Source: Treponema sp. (GTDB lineage Bacteria > Spirochaetota > Spirochaetia > Treponematales > Breznakiellaceae). Taken from it: 34,443 nt of DNA. The position numbers were made by a program, and so were the translations under genes. The notes under the pieces are model-generated. The model did no database searches, had not been told where the DNA came from, and saw only the letters and a list, made by a program, of their open reading frames with translations. The stretch spans positions 1-34,443 of the forward strand of contig JAITHL010000210.1 in NCBI GenBank assembly GCA_031279975.1, in the 5' to 3' direction. The stretch's first letter is position 1, and every line of letters starts with the position of its first letter. Shown piece by piece: positions 1 through 9,637 of this stretch.

Positions 1-109
1 GGTCTTCCCTTTCGGGACGTTCCCTCCCGTTTTGCTTAAACCGGCTCCGGCTCCCTAATCCCGTCAGACTAAGGATACCACTTCTCTCATAAAGCATAAA
101 TTCTCCCAA

Positions 110-267
110 GCTATCCGGCAAAGCCGGATAGCGCCGCAACGCCCCCGCCGGGGTGGTTCCGCTACGCGGAACCATTAGGGAGTTTTGGGCAACACCCAAA
201 ACTCCAGGCCAATTCGGCGTTGCCGGATTGCCCGCCCCCCGGTCCCCCCTTCAGTTGTTGACAGTGC
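110..267. repeat. GC-rich composite palindromic repeat (REP-like), copy 1
   Basis: A cluster of perfect hairpins: a 10-bp stem with an AAA loop (110-119/123-132), TGGTTCCGC with its complement (154-162/166-174), and an 11-bp stem GGAGTTTTGGG (179-189/195-205). They are bounded by blocks shared with the repeats at 12647-12712 and 28626-28711: ACGCCCCCGCCGGGG near 139 and a 33-nt block at 234-266 that differs from 28677-28709 at only two positions. The right part lies inside the 3' end of ftsH. Bases 1-109 show no gene I can support. Confidence 0.8.
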
Positions 268-2211
268 TTCCCTGGTTTTGATAATCGCGGTGAATTCCCG
301 TTCATCAATGGTTTCTTTTTCCAAAAGCCGGACCGCCACGGTATCTAACAGGGGCCGGCATTGGTTCAACTGTTCCTTTACCCGCGTATAGCGCCCTTCC
401 ACCATGCGGGCTATTTCCTCATCAATGTACTGCTGGGTCGCTTCTGAGTATTCCCGGTGGAACGCGGGTTCAAAACCCGCGCCGCCGCCCAGCATACCCG
501 CCCCCCGCTGCGTAAGGGCGACGTGTTTAAAGCGTCCGCTCATCCCGTAATCGGTGATCATCTTCCGGGCTATATCGGTAACTTTGGTTAAATCATTGGC
601 CGCGCCGGTGGAGATTTTGCCGAATATCAGGTCCTCCGCGGCCCGGCCGCCAAGAAACACGTCGATCTTGCCCAGCAGTTCCTCTTCGGTCATAAGATAA
701 CGGTCCTCCACGGGCATTTGCAGGGTGTATCCCAGGGCGCCGAAACCCCGGGGAATAATGGATATTTTCTGTACCGGGTCGGAACCGGGGGTGAAGGCGG
801 CGATCAGGGCGTGGCCGGTTTCATGGTAGGCCACAATGCGCCGTTCTTCCGGGGATATAAGCCGGTTTTTCTTTTGCAGCCCCGCCACGGTTTTTTCAAT
901 GGCCTCTTCAAAGTCCTTCTGTTCCACCGCGGTCCGGTTTCCCCGGACCGCAAGCAAGGCCGCCTCGTTCACGATATTCGCCAGGTCGGCCCCGGCAAAG
1001 CCTGAGGTAATCCGGGCTAGGGCCGCCAGGTCCACCTGGGGGGAAAGTTTTACCCCCTTGACGTGTATCCGTAAGATCGCCTCCCGGCCCAGAAGGTCGG
1101 GCCGGTCCACCAGCACCTGCCGGTCAAACCGCCCCGGACGCAGCAAGGCCGGGTCCAGCACGTCGGGCCGGTTGGTGGCCGCCAAAATGATGAGGCCGCT
1201 GGTGGCGTCAAAGCCGTCCATTTCAACCAGGAGCTGGTTCAAGGTCTGTTCCCGCTCATCATTGCCCCCGGAGACGGCGTTGATACGGCTTTTCCCGATG
1301 GCGTCCAGCTCGTCGATAAAGATAATGCACGGGGCCTTTTCCCGGGCCTGCTTAAAGAGGTCCCGGACGCGGGCCGCGCCGACGCCGACAAACATCTCAA
1401 CAAAATCAGCGCCGCTCATGCGGAAAAACGAAACCCCCGCTTCTCCGGCCACGGCCCGGGCAAGCAGAGTTTTTCCCGTGCCCGGGGGTCCCACCAACAG
1501 GACCCCCTTGGGAATTTTCCCGCCTATGTCGGTGTATTTCTTGGGGTTTTTGAGAAAATCCACCACCTCCATCAGCTCTTCCTTTGCCTCGTCAACCCCG
1601 GCCACGTCGTGAAAACGGGTCGCAATATCCCCTTCGGCCACGATGACCGCCCGGTTCTGCCCCACGGAGAGCACGTTTCCCCCGATATTCCCCAGGCGCT
1701 TGAGCAAGACCCGCCAAATAAAGAAAAAAAAGGCAATGGGAAGCACCCAGCTAAACAGGATGTTGAGCACCGTGCTCCCCTCGCGGGAGACCGCATAGTA
1801 GGAAACCCCCTGGGCGTCCATCAATTTGATGATCTCCGGGTCCCCGATGGGGACGGTCCGGTAGGCCGAGCCCGGGGAAGACGCATAGGGGTTCCGAAAG
1901 GGCATGCCCGGAGCCGTTTCCCGCCGGAGGCTGGTAAAGCCGGTAAAGTAGGTGTCCGACAACTCTACCCGTTTAATCTCCCCCGATGCGATCTTGGCCT
2001 TGAATTCCGAAAAATCGATGGTCGGGTTTACCCGGTTAAGGAACACATAGTTAAAAAGACTCATCCCCATAACCAGGATCAGGATATAGATAATTGAAAA
2101 TTTCCATCCCCCAAACTTCTTAGGGTCCGGCAGTTTCGGCCCGCCGAAGGGGAATGGGGCCCCGGATTTTTTCTTTTTCTTTTGCGGGTCTTCCGGCCCA
2201 TAGTTGCTCAT
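175..2211 (-). CDS. ftsH: ATP-dependent zinc metalloprotease FtsH
   Basis: Membrane-anchored AAA+ protease that degrades misassembled membrane proteins and some soluble regulators. 678 residues are read. A Lys-rich N-terminus (residues 11-15) precedes a first membrane helix near 38-57, a periplasmic domain, and a second helix near 147-170. The AAA module shows Walker A GPPGTGKT (241-248), Walker [10 protein letters not shown] (about 296-304) and the second region of homology [19 protein letters not shown]. The zinc site is HETGH (463-467). The ATG at 2211 is chosen because GAGGAG lies seven bases upstream; an upstream in-frame ATG at 2361 would add 50 unconserved residues. The last 27 or so residues (from STTEGG to the stop) are translated from the palindromic repeat at 110-267 and are not FtsH-like. 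Divergent from galK. Family assignment is certain. Confidence 0.97.
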   Translation of the reverse strand: MSNYGPEDPQKKKKKSGAPFPFGGPKLPDPKKFGGWKFSIIYILILVMGMSLFNYVFLNRVNPTIDFSEFKAKIASGEIKRVELSDTYFTGFTSLRRETAPGMPFRNPYASSPGSAYRTVPIGDPEIIKLMDAQGVSYYAVSREGSTVLNILFSWVLPIAFFFFIWRVLLKRLGNIGGNVLSVGQNRAVIVAEGDIATRFHDVAGVDEAKEELMEVVDFLKNPKKYTDIGGKIPKGVLLVGPPGTGKTLLARAVAGEAGVSFFRMSGADFVEMFVGVGAARVRDLFKQAREKAPCIIFIDELDAIGKSRINAVSGGNDEREQTLNQLLVEMDGFDATSGLIILAATNRPDVLDPALLRPGRFDRQVLVDRPDLLGREAILRIHVKGVKLSPQVDLAALARITSGFAGADLANIVNEAALLAVRGNRTAVEQKDFEEAIEKTVAGLQKKNRLISPEERRIVAYHETGHALIAAFTPGSDPVQKISIIPRGFGALGYTLQMPVEDRYLMTEEELLGKIDVFLGGRAAEDLIFGKISTGAANDLTKVTDIARKMITDYGMSGRFKHVALTQRGAGMLGGGAGFEPAFHREYSEATQQYIDEEIARMVEGRYTRVKEQLNQCRPLLDTVAVRLLEKETIDEREFTAIIKTREALSTTEGGTGGRAIRQRRIGLEFWVLPKTP

Positions 2212-2313
2212 GCGCTGCTCCTCGGGCAGCAGATAACCGGGCGCCCCCCGCCCGCTTCTTCGCTGTTCTCTGCCCTCGCTGTTAATACTAGTAAGTTTTT
2301 GGAAAAATTGATA

Positions 2314-2329
2314 TATACTCACCAGTATA
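2314..2329. promoter_or_regulatory. Palindrome in the ftsH-galK divergent gap
   Basis: TATACT-CACC-AGTATA is a perfect 6-bp inverted repeat ending directly before the galK start codon. Each arm resembles a -10 hexamer, so it could be an operator or back-to-back promoter elements. I see no good -35 at the right spacing for galK. Confidence 0.3.
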
Positions 2330-3697
2330 ATGAAACGAAACGGGCTGCTGGATTTTTTCAATTCGCCAAAGGGGGGGGAGCTGCTTGAGTCCCTCTACGG
2401 CCCGCCGGGACCCGCCCAGGCCCGAAAACGCTACGCGGCCCTGGTTGAGGGCTTGCTGGGCATGGCCGCCCGCCCGGTCCGGGACGCCCAAGGCAGGGCG
2501 GTTCCGGGCCTTCCCGGCGAGCGGGAGGACCTCTGGCTCTTTTCCGCCCCAGGGCGGACTGAACTGGGGGGAAATCATACGGACCATAACCGGGGCAAGG
2601 CGCTCGCGGCGGCGGCGCATCTGGATATTGCGGCGGCCCTTGCCCCGCGGGGGGATCATCTGGCGGTCCTCCGCTCCGCCGGCTATCCTGATACCCTGGT
2701 TGATCTGACGGATACCGCCCCCCGGCGGGAAGAACGGGGGACAACGGCGGCGCTGATCCGGGGGACCGCCGCGGGATTTGCCGGGCGGGGCATAAGGGTC
2801 CGGGGTTTTAGCGCCAATGCCGGTTCCACCATCCCAGCCGGCGCCGGGCTGGCCTCTTCCGCCGCCCTGGAGACGCTGATCGGCCAGATATTCAACACTT
2901 TTTCCGGCGGCCCAAGGCTTTCCCCGCTGGAAATAGCCCGGATAGGGCAGCGGGCCGAGCAGGAGTACTTCGGCAAGCCATCGGGTTTGATGGATCAAAC
3001 CGTCTGCGCCCTGGGCGGGGCCCTGGGCATTGATTTCGCGGACCCCCAGGAGATTGCATGTACGCCCCTTAGGGCGGACTTTCTTTTTCCGGGATACGCC
3101 CTCTGCGTGGCGGATACCCGGAGCGGCCACGCGGACCTTACGGATGAGTACGCCGCCATCCCCGCGGAAATGGCAGCGGCGGCCCGGTTTTTCGGGAAAA
3201 CCGCCCTGCGGGAACTCACCCTGGAGGACCTCATGGCGCAAGCGCCGGAACTGCGCAAACGCCTGGGGGATCGCCCGCTGCTGCGGGCCATACACTTCTT
3301 CAATGAAAACAAGCGGGTGGACGCCATGCGGGAAGCCCTGGAAAAAACAAGCGCCGCCCTTGACCCGGCGGAACAACAGCGGGCCTGGGAAGGGTATCTG
3401 GCCTTGGTAAACGAGTCGGGGGATTCCTCCTGCCGGCTCCTGCAAAACAGTTACGCCCTCGGAAGGCCCCAGGAACAGGGCATACCCCTGGCCCTGGAGC
3501 TTTCCCGGAAGCTGCTTGCCCCCGCCGGGGCCTGGCGGGTCCATGGTGGCGGGTTTGGGGGAACTATCCAGGCCTATATCCCCCCGGGCGCTTTAGACGC
3601 CTACCGGCAGGGCATGGAAGCGGTATTCGGCGCCGGGGCGGTTACGCCCCTCCATATCCGCCCAAGCGGTTCCCAGGCCGTAGCGCCCCAGCCGTGA
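2330..3697 (+). CDS. galK: Galactokinase (GHMP kinase family)
   Basis: Predicted to phosphorylate galactose to galactose-1-phosphate (Leloir pathway), cytoplasmic. 455 residues. The galactokinase signature is near residues 74-90 ([17 protein letters not shown]), a variant of the textbook GRxNxIGEHxDY in which Asn and His replace Glu-His-x-Asp-Tyr spacing residues; I associate this variant with Firmicutes-like galactokinases. The GHMP ATP-binding motif [10 protein letters not shown] is at 171-180 and the third motif GGGFGGT at about 406-412. The N-terminus has about 65 residues before the signature, longer than E. coli GalK. No clear Shine-Dalgarno precedes the ATG. The stop codon overlaps the start of the next gene (GTGA), so the two are translationally coupled. 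No other Leloir genes are nearby, so another GHMP sugar kinase specificity is possible. Confidence 0.85.
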   Translation: MKRNGLLDFFNSPKGGELLESLYGPPGPAQARKRYAALVEGLLGMAARPVRDAQGRAVPGLPGEREDLWLFSAPGRTELGGNHTDHNRGKALAAAAHLDIAAALAPRGDHLAVLRSAGYPDTLVDLTDTAPRREERGTTAALIRGTAAGFAGRGIRVRGFSANAGSTIPAGAGLASSAALETLIGQIFNTFSGGPRLSPLEIARIGQRAEQEYFGKPSGLMDQTVCALGGALGIDFADPQEIACTPLRADFLFPGYALCVADTRSGHADLTDEYAAIPAEMAAAARFFGKTALRELTLEDLMAQAPELRKRLGDRPLLRAIHFFNENKRVDAMREALEKTSAALDPAEQQRAWEGYLALVNESGDSSCRLLQNSYALGRPQEQGIPLALELSRKLLAPAGAWRVHGGGFGGTIQAYIPPGALDAYRQGMEAVFGAGAVTPLHIRPSGSQAVAPQP

Positions 3698-5058
3698 ATA
3701 CCGGCGATCCCTTCCTGGCGGATGCCATCCGGGAAGCCTTCCACTATCAAAACCGTTTTGCCGGCTCCACCATGGTGTTCAAGATCGATTTCCCCGTTAC
3801 CGAGGATCCGGCCTTTCCCCTGCTCATGCGGGATTTGGCGCTCCTGGCCAAAACCGGGTTTCGGATTGTGATAGTCCCCGGTGCAAAGGAATGGATAGAC
3901 GCGGTCCTGCGGGAATACGGCATCGTCTCTTCCTATGTGGGGGCCAAGCGGCTTACCACCGCCGCGGCGCTTCCCTTTGTGGAAATGGCGGCCTTTCATG
4001 TGGCGACCCGCTTTATAACCGGACTGTCCGCGGACCGGGTGGACGCGGTTATTGGCAATTTTATCCGCGCCCGGGGGCTTGGGGTCCTCCAGGGGATCGA
4101 TATGGAGCATACCGGCAGGGTGGATAAGGTATTTGCCGAATCCATCACCCGGATACTCCAGTTCGGCATGGTCCCCATACTGCCCTGCATCGGCTGGAGC
4201 CCCGCGGGAAGGCCCTACAATGTATCCAGCGATGAAATCGCCCTGGAGGTTTCCGCCGCCCTGGGGGCAATAAAACTCTTTATCCTGTCGGTCCACGAGG
4301 GAATCCAAAGTACCCGCTACCGGATTCCAGAACCGGCGCTGGCCGGAACGGACGGGCGGGTCCTCAGACTCACCCCCCAGGAGGCGGCGGCGGTCTTAGC
4401 CCTGGCCGGCGGATCGGCGGAAACGGATCAGGCGGGGGCGGATAAACCCCTGGCTGATCTCCGCCTGGCCCTGCGGGCCTCCCGCGCGGGGGTGGAACGG
4501 GCGCACCTCATCGATGTCCGGCAGGGCGGGGCCGTGCTGCGGGAACTCTTCTCCAACCTTGGGGCGGGGGTCATGGTGTACGCTGACGAATATGAATCCA
4601 TCAGGCCCCTAAAACGCCCGGATATTCCCGACGTCCTCAGGCTTATGGAACCCCTGATGCGGCGGGGCGCGCTGCTCCGCCGGGACAGCGCGGATATACA
4701 GGAAAAAAAGGATGATTATGCGGTATTTGTTATCGACGGTTCGGTCCATGCCTGCGCCGCGCTTCATGATTGGGGCGAAGGCCAGGGAGAAATCGCCGCC
4801 CTTGCCACGGACCCCGCCTTTGCGGACCTGGGGCTGGGCCGCCGCATGGTCCGCTACTGTATCGAACAGGGTATACAGCGCGGCCTGCGGCGGGTCTTTG
4901 TGCTGACAACCCAGACCCACGATTGGTTTGAGGCCCTGGGCTTTACCGAGCGCCCGGTGGAAAGCCTGCCGGAGCGGAAACGGAACGCCTACGACCGGAA
5001 CCGGAAAAGCAAGGTCTTTGCCTTGGAACTCCCGGATATGCGGCGGACAGACAGCTAG
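3694..5058 (+). CDS. argA: Amino-acid N-acetyltransferase (N-acetylglutamate synthase)
   Basis: Catalyses acetyl-CoA + glutamate to N-acetylglutamate, the first step of arginine synthesis. 454 residues. The N-terminal two thirds is an amino-acid-kinase-fold domain (IVIVPGAKEWIDAVLREYG near 55-75, IPLP-type centre around PILPCIGWSP). The C-terminal third is a GNAT acetyltransferase with the acetyl-CoA loop DLGLGRRMV and the ArgA-type end (WFEALGF, then LPERKRNAYDRNRKSK). Start is GTG at 3694, overlapping the galK stop by four bases. The AAK-GNAT architecture is that of classical ArgA; the kinase domain usually serves for arginine feedback. Why it is coupled to a galactokinase is not clear from the sequence. 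Confidence 0.9.
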   Translation: MNTGDPFLADAIREAFHYQNRFAGSTMVFKIDFPVTEDPAFPLLMRDLALLAKTGFRIVIVPGAKEWIDAVLREYGIVSSYVGAKRLTTAAALPFVEMAAFHVATRFITGLSADRVDAVIGNFIRARGLGVLQGIDMEHTGRVDKVFAESITRILQFGMVPILPCIGWSPAGRPYNVSSDEIALEVSAALGAIKLFILSVHEGIQSTRYRIPEPALAGTDGRVLRLTPQEAAAVLALAGGSAETDQAGADKPLADLRLALRASRAGVERAHLIDVRQGGAVLRELFSNLGAGVMVYADEYESIRPLKRPDIPDVLRLMEPLMRRGALLRRDSADIQEKKDDYAVFVIDGSVHACAALHDWGEGQGEIAALATDPAFADLGLGRRMVRYCIEQGIQRGLRRVFVLTTQTHDWFEALGFTERPVESLPERKRNAYDRNRKSKVFALELPDMRRTDS

Positions 5059-5086
5059 GAGCCTGTTGCGCCGGCATTATTAAAAG

Positions 5087-5505
5087 GGTCCGTTGATTAC
5101 GCGGATTGACGGTACTAATATCCGCGTTAATCAGTGAAAATCCGCGTTAATCCGTGGACCCGCGTAACAAGGTCCGCTGATTAACACTGATTACACGGAT
5201 TGCCGCTGATTACGCGGATTGACGGTACTAATATCAGCGTTAATCAGTGAAAATCAGCGTTAATCTGTGGGCCCGCGTAACAAGGTCCGCTGATTAACAC
5301 GGATTGCGCTGATTACCGCTGATTACGCTGATTTGACGGTACTAATATCAGCGTTAATCAGTGAAAATCAGTGTTAATCTGTGGACCCGCGTAACAAGGT
5401 CCGCTGATTACCGCTGATTACGCTGATTTGACGGTATTAATATCAGCGTTAATCAGTGAAAATCCGCGCAATCCGCGGACTATGTTGAAAAACCTGATTT
5501 AATCA
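5087..5505. repeat. Tandem intergenic array of AATCAGCG/ATCCGCG-type repeats
   Basis: Four units start with GGTCC at 5087, 5171, 5284 and 5398 (spacing 84, 113, 114). Each carries a conserved GACGGTACTAATATCAGCG and GTTAATCAGTGAAAATC block and ends near GACCCGCGTAACAA. The first two unit types interchange GCTGATTA and GCGGATTA. The array is flanked by a perfect 15-bp direct repeat AGGAGCCTGTTGCGC at 5057-5071 and 5516-5530. No coding sequence is supported here. Confidence 0.9.
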
Positions 5506-5515
5506 GCGTTTCCCC

Positions 5516-5665
5516 AGGAGCCTGTTGCGCTTGCGGGTTTTTCCGGCGCTTTGTACCGAAAAAACCACGATTTATGGGCTCCTTTGGCGGTTTGCGGGGT
5601 AAAAAACCGCCTGTCAGGCGATTTTTGCGATTTTAAGCGCGAAGCGGAACAAACTGCCAGGCGCG
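5516..5665. repeat. Degenerate palindromic element upstream of potA
   Basis: Starts with the AGGAGCCTGTTGCGC boundary, of which AGCCTGTTGC recurs downstream of fliM. Contains hairpin GGCGGTTT/AAACCGCC (5586-5593/5604-5611) followed by the palindrome CGCCTGTCAGGCG (5608-5620). It looks like a diverged member of the three-armed element family. The potA leader must run through or start inside it; I see no convincing promoter. Confidence 0.5.
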
Positions 5666-5683
5666 CGGAGGGTTTTGTTTTTT

Positions 5684-6784
5684 ATGGAAGAAGTATTATT
5701 GGTCCTGGAGGGAATTACCAAACGCTTTGGGGATACGGAGGCCCTGCGGGGCATAGACCTTGCGGCGCGCCGGGGGGAGTTTATCACCCTGCTGGGCCCA
5801 TCGGGGTGCGGCAAGACCACGACGCTCCGCATCATCGCGGGGCTTGAGGACGCCGATGCGGGCAGCGTGTACCTCGAAGGCAAAGACATCAGCCGGCTGG
5901 AACCGGAAAAGCGGGACCTGCACATGGTGTTTCAAAACTACGCCCTCTTTCCCCACATGAATGTGGAGAAGAACATTGCCTACAGCCTGCGCGTCAAACG
6001 CCGGCCCCGCCGGGAGATACGGGAACGCTGCGCCTGGGCCCTGGACCTGGTACAGTTGACGGGGTATGAAAAGCGGCTGCCCCAAGAACTTTCCGGCGGG
6101 CAGAAGCAGCGGGTGGCCCTGGCCCGGGCACTGGTAAACCGGCCTCCGGTGCTGCTGCTGGATGAACCCCTGGGGGCCCTGGATTTGCAGCTCCGCCGCC
6201 GTATGCAGCTTGAACTCAAGGAACTGCAAAAACGGCTGGGGATTACCTTCATCTATATAACCCACGATCAGGAGGAGGCCCTTACCATGTCGGACCGTAT
6301 CGCGGTGATGCGGGACGGGCGTTTTGAGCAGCTCGCGGCGGCCGGCGAGGTCTATGAACGGCCCTGGACCGCATTCACCGCCCGTTTTGTGGGGAACGCC
6401 AACCTGCTCCGCGCCCGGCTCCAAGGCCGGGAACAGGACGCCCAGGGGAACCGGCTGCTCGCCCTGGAACATCCGGCGGGGCGCTGCTTTGCCCTGGACA
6501 ACGATGCCTCCCAAAACGCGGCCCCGGGGGATGAACTGATCCTGGCGGTCCGCTCGGAACATATCGGGCTGAACAGCCCCGCCGGACGCGGCTTAAACGC
6601 CGTTGTGCAAACCAAGAGCTTTTCCGGGGGCCAGCTCCGTATCGGCCTGGCCCTGCGGGACGGGCAGGGCCGGCCCTGCGGGGAAGTAACCGCAAGCCGC
6701 CACGGTATGGACGCTTCCCTTGGGGCGGGAGACGCGGTCCGCCTGGACTGGGAACCCCGCCGGGCCGTGGCGGTGCGGGACTAG
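5684..6784 (+). CDS. potA: Spermidine/putrescine ABC transporter, ATP-binding subunit
   Basis: ATPase that powers polyamine import with PotB and PotC. 366 residues. Walker A GPSGCGKTT (38-46), Q-loop at Q84, ABC signature LSGGQ (136-140), Walker B LLLLDEP (about 156-162) and switch His194 in YITHDQEEAL are all present. The C-terminal 110 residues form the TOBE-like regulatory domain of the PotA/CysA group. The ATG at 5684 is chosen because GGAGGG at 5667-5672 is 11 bases upstream; a TTG at 5675 would be too close to it. First gene of a four-gene operon in which potB follows after one base and later genes overlap. Substrate is inferred from the PotD partner. Confidence 0.93.
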   Translation: MEEVLLVLEGITKRFGDTEALRGIDLAARRGEFITLLGPSGCGKTTTLRIIAGLEDADAGSVYLEGKDISRLEPEKRDLHMVFQNYALFPHMNVEKNIAYSLRVKRRPRREIRERCAWALDLVQLTGYEKRLPQELSGGQKQRVALARALVNRPPVLLLDEPLGALDLQLRRRMQLELKELQKRLGITFIYITHDQEEALTMSDRIAVMRDGRFEQLAAAGEVYERPWTAFTARFVGNANLLRARLQGREQDAQGNRLLALEHPAGRCFALDNDASQNAAPGDELILAVRSEHIGLNSPAGRGLNAVVQTKSFSGGQLRIGLALRDGQGRPCGEVTASRHGMDASLGAGDAVRLDWEPRRAVAVRD

Positions 6785-6785
6785 C

Positions 6786-7655
6786 ATGAAACGCCGTTGC
6801 CCGCTCGGGGGAAGGGGAAGCCCGCCCCTGTCCCTCCTGCCCCTGTATATGTTTACCCTGGCCTTTGTGCTTGTTCCCTTCATATATATGATCCTCCTGA
6901 GCTTCATGACCCGGGACGGCGCGTGGGGGGTAAGCCGGATATGGACCCTCCGCAACTATCTGCGCATCGGCGCGGAGGAATACCGGGAGACCTTCGGCCA
7001 GTCCCTCCGCCTCGCCTGTTCCAGCACCCTGATAACGGCGCTGGTCGGCTATCCCTTCGGCTATTTTATGGCCCGCCTGGCCGCTCCCTGGAAACAGCGG
7101 GTCATGCTGCTGCTCATCATCCCCTTTTGGACCAGTTCCCTCATGCGGCTCTACGGCTGGATCATTTTGTTCCGGGCCAACGGCCTCCTGGACGCCCTGC
7201 TGCGGGCCCTGGGCCTGCGGGATGAGCCGTTGCGCCTGCTCTACAATTACCCCGCGGTGGTGCAGGGGATGAGCTACGCCTTGCTGCCCTTCATGATCTA
7301 CGCGGTCTATTCCAGCGCGGAAAAACTGGACCGGAGCCTTATCGAGGCGGCCCGGGACCTGGGGGCACCGCCCCTTAGGGCCTTTCTCACGGTGAGCTTC
7401 CCCCTTACCCTGCCGGGGCTTTTTTCCGGCGCGGTCCTTACCTTTATTCCGTCCATGGGGCTTTTCTTTGTGGCCGACATTCTGGGGGGCAACAAGGTGG
7501 CGCTGGCCGGGAGCCTTATCCACCAGCAGATTATCCGGGCCCATGACTGGCCCTTTGCCGCGGCCCTCAGCGTCGTCCTCACCGCCCTGACGGGGCTGTG
7601 CCTCTGCCTGTACCGCCGGATAAGCCGCTCCCCTGAGCTGGAGGGGTTGATTTGA
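6786..7655 (+). CDS. potB: Spermidine/putrescine ABC transporter, permease B
   Basis: Inner-membrane permease of the polyamine importer, 289 residues. Hydrophobic segments begin at about residue 20 (LSLLPLYMFTLAFVLVPF) and about six span the membrane. The EAA loop that contacts the ATPase reads EAARDLGAPPLRAFLTVSFP. Start ATG one base after the potA stop; an upstream in-frame start would lie inside potA. Ends in TGA overlapped by the potC start (TTGA). Confidence 0.93.
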   Translation: MKRRCPLGGRGSPPLSLLPLYMFTLAFVLVPFIYMILLSFMTRDGAWGVSRIWTLRNYLRIGAEEYRETFGQSLRLACSSTLITALVGYPFGYFMARLAAPWKQRVMLLLIIPFWTSSLMRLYGWIILFRANGLLDALLRALGLRDEPLRLLYNYPAVVQGMSYALLPFMIYAVYSSAEKLDRSLIEAARDLGAPPLRAFLTVSFPLTLPGLFSGAVLTFIPSMGLFFVADILGGNKVALAGSLIHQQIIRAHDWPFAAALSVVLTALTGLCLCLYRRISRSPELEGLI

Positions 7656-8506
7656 AAAGCCCGCCGCGTTTCTGGCGGAAACTCTACCTGGCGGCGGTCC
7701 TTGGGGTGATGTACCTGCCCATCATCCTGGTGATCCTCTATTCGTTTAACCAAAGCCGCCTCAGTTTCCAATGGCAGGGCTTTACCTTCAAATGGTACGC
7801 TGAACTCTTCGCCGACCGGACCATGTTCGCGGCCCTCCGCAGCAGCCTGATCCTGGCCCTCTCCTCAAGCTGCCTCGCGACCCTGATAGGCGCCCTGGGC
7901 GCGGCGGGCGGCGCGGCGCCGAAACGGAAAGGCCGGCGGGGCCTTATTGAAAGCCTTTCCATACTGCCGATCATAATGCCGGAGATTATTTTGGGGATGC
8001 TCTTCCTGGCCTATTTCAAACTGCTCCGCCTGCCTCCGGGGATGATCACGCTGATCATCGCCCACACGGCCTTTTGTATTCCCTATGTGTATCTGATCGT
8101 CCGCGGCCGGCTTGCGGGGATGGACAAAAGTTATACGGAAGCGGCCCGGGACCTGGGGGCGGGTCCGGTCAGGGCCTTTATGGGCATTACCCTGCCCCTG
8201 CTTCGGCCCGCGATTATTTCCGGCATGCTGCTCTCCTTTGCCATGAGCTTTGACGACCTGATTATCAGTATTTTTGTTACCGGCCCCCATACCAACACCC
8301 TGCCCATACGGATATACTCCCAACTGAAAACCGGCGTAAGCCCCAAAACAAACGCCCTGTGCAGCCTGCTCTTTATCGTAAGCGCCTTGTTGGGTATACT
8401 TTCCCTCTATATGGCTGGGAGGTCCCCGGCGCCGGGCTTGCGGGGCGGCGGCGTCCTGGGCCGGGGAAGGCTCCGGGCCAAACGTATAAGGAGTGTTAAA
8501 AAATGA
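7652..8506 (+). CDS. potC: Spermidine/putrescine ABC transporter, permease C
   Basis: Second permease, 284 residues, with about six membrane segments and the EAA motif EAARDLGAGPVRAFMGITLP. Start is TTG at 7652 overlapping the potB stop, with GGAGGGG ten bases upstream. The C-terminal tail after the last helix is long, basic and Gly/Arg-rich (from about residue 255). The stop TGA is shared with the potD start ATGA. Confidence 0.92.
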   Translation: MKSPPRFWRKLYLAAVLGVMYLPIILVILYSFNQSRLSFQWQGFTFKWYAELFADRTMFAALRSSLILALSSSCLATLIGALGAAGGAAPKRKGRRGLIESLSILPIIMPEIILGMLFLAYFKLLRLPPGMITLIIAHTAFCIPYVYLIVRGRLAGMDKSYTEAARDLGAGPVRAFMGITLPLLRPAIISGMLLSFAMSFDDLIISIFVTGPHTNTLPIRIYSQLKTGVSPKTNALCSLLFIVSALLGILSLYMAGRSPAPGLRGGGVLGRGRLRAKRIRSVKK

Positions 8507-9549
8507 AAAAATTGTGCGCGCTGATCGCGATCCTGTCCGTTATTGCGGGGGGATGCAAAAAAAACAGCGCCGCCGAAAAGGGCGGCGAAACCTTGACCCT
8601 CTTTACCTGGGCCGAAATGTTCCCCCCGGAACTGCTGGAGGGCTTTACCCAGGACACGGGCATACCCGTCAACTATGTTAATTTTTTGGAGAACGAAGAC
8701 ATGCTGTCCCGGCTGGAGACTTCCGGCGGCTACGACCTGGTGGTAGCCGACGACTATATCATCGAAACGGTTATTGAAAAGGGCCTGGCCGCCAAATTGA
8801 ACAAGGGCCTCCTGAAAAACTACGGCAATATCAACCCCCTCTACCAAGAACAATTCTATGATAGAAGGGATGAGTACACCGTTCCCTACGGCGCCGGGGT
8901 GCAGACCATTGTGTACGATCCTGAGCGGGTATCCATCAACATCCAGGGCTACGCGGACCTTTTGGACCCCTCTTTGCGGAACCGGATCGGCATTATCGAG
9001 AACTACCGGGTTATCAACGGCCTTGCCCTTAAAATGCTGGGGAAGAGCTACAATACGGAAAATATCGCGGACATCCGGGCCGCGGGGGAAAAGCTGCTGG
9101 AACTGGCCCCGAATATCCGCCTGATCAAGGACGACCGGCTGGAAGAGGAGTTGCTTTCCGGGGAAATCGACGCGGCGGTTATGTATACCTCCCAGGCCAA
9201 CATGGCGTCGATGGTAAAGCCTGAACTGAAACAGGTCTTCCCCCAAGAGGGTATCGGCTTTGGTATTATGGCCTTTTTTATCCCCGCCGCAACGCGGAAC
9301 AGCGGCGCGGCCCACGCCTTTATCGATTATGTGCTGGACCCGGCGCGGGGCGCGGCGTGTTTTGAATTTATAAACTACTACAGCACCTACAGCGCTTCGG
9401 ACCCGCTGATCAAGGAGGAGTACCGGGAGTTCCTGAGCCTGCCCTCGAACTTCAACAGCAGCTTGGAGCTCATTCAGAACATCAGCGCCGAAGCCTTGGA
9501 GGAACAGGATCGTATCTGGACCGCCTTCCAAAAGGCCGCGGGCCAATGA
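8503..9549 (+). CDS. potD: Spermidine/putrescine-binding lipoprotein
   Basis: Substrate-binding component, 348 residues. A lipoprotein signal (MKK, hydrophobic core, lipobox AGGC with Cys18) anchors it to the membrane. The mature chain follows the PotD/PotF pattern: LTLFTWAEMFPPELLEGF near the start, YDLVVADDYIIETVI, and VPYGAGVQTIVYDP. AAGGAG precedes the ATG. Overlaps potC by four bases. Last gene of the pot operon, followed by a terminator-like hairpin. Polyamine rather than another organic ligand is inferred from family resemblance. Confidence 0.92.
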   Translation: MKKLCALIAILSVIAGGCKKNSAAEKGGETLTLFTWAEMFPPELLEGFTQDTGIPVNYVNFLENEDMLSRLETSGGYDLVVADDYIIETVIEKGLAAKLNKGLLKNYGNINPLYQEQFYDRRDEYTVPYGAGVQTIVYDPERVSINIQGYADLLDPSLRNRIGIIENYRVINGLALKMLGKSYNTENIADIRAAGEKLLELAPNIRLIKDDRLEEELLSGEIDAAVMYTSQANMASMVKPELKQVFPQEGIGFGIMAFFIPAATRNSGAAHAFIDYVLDPARGAACFEFINYYSTYSASDPLIKEEYREFLSLPSNFNSSLELIQNISAEALEEQDRIWTAFQKAAGQ

Positions 9550-9554
9550 GCCGG

Positions 9555-9612
9555 GAGCCGGCCCCCCGCGGGCCGCCGCCCTCCCTGGGCCGGCTCGCAT
9601 TGTATTTTTATT
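9555..9612 (+). terminator. Probable terminator of the pot operon
   Basis: Perfect 9-bp stem GAGCCGGCC (9555-9563) with GGCCGGCTC (9588-9596), a GC-rich loop, then a T-rich run to 9612. Confidence 0.5.
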
Positions 9613-9628
9613 TCCCCTATACTATACT
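9600..9628 (+). promoter_or_regulatory. Candidate sigma-70 promoter for the VanZ-Wzz-Wza genes
   Basis: TTGTAT (9600-9605), 17-bp spacer, TATACT (9623-9628). A second TATACT overlaps at 9618. The predicted start of transcription is only a few bases before the ATG at 9638, so the mRNA would be nearly leaderless. Confidence 0.4.
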
Positions 9629-9637
9629 CAAGGGAAA

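Noticed and set aside
836-1612. A 258-residue plus-strand open frame opposite ftsH
   Set aside because: Antisense shadow of a conserved AAA+ domain; Arg/Ser-rich translation typical of GC-rich antisense frames.
5087-5505. CRISPR array
   Set aside because: Units are 84-114 bp, nearly identical throughout with no unique spacers, and no cas genes are near.
6375-7544. A 389-residue minus-strand open frame opposite potA-potB
   Set aside because: Composition is Gly/Pro/Arg-rich without domains, while the plus strand carries clear transporter genes.
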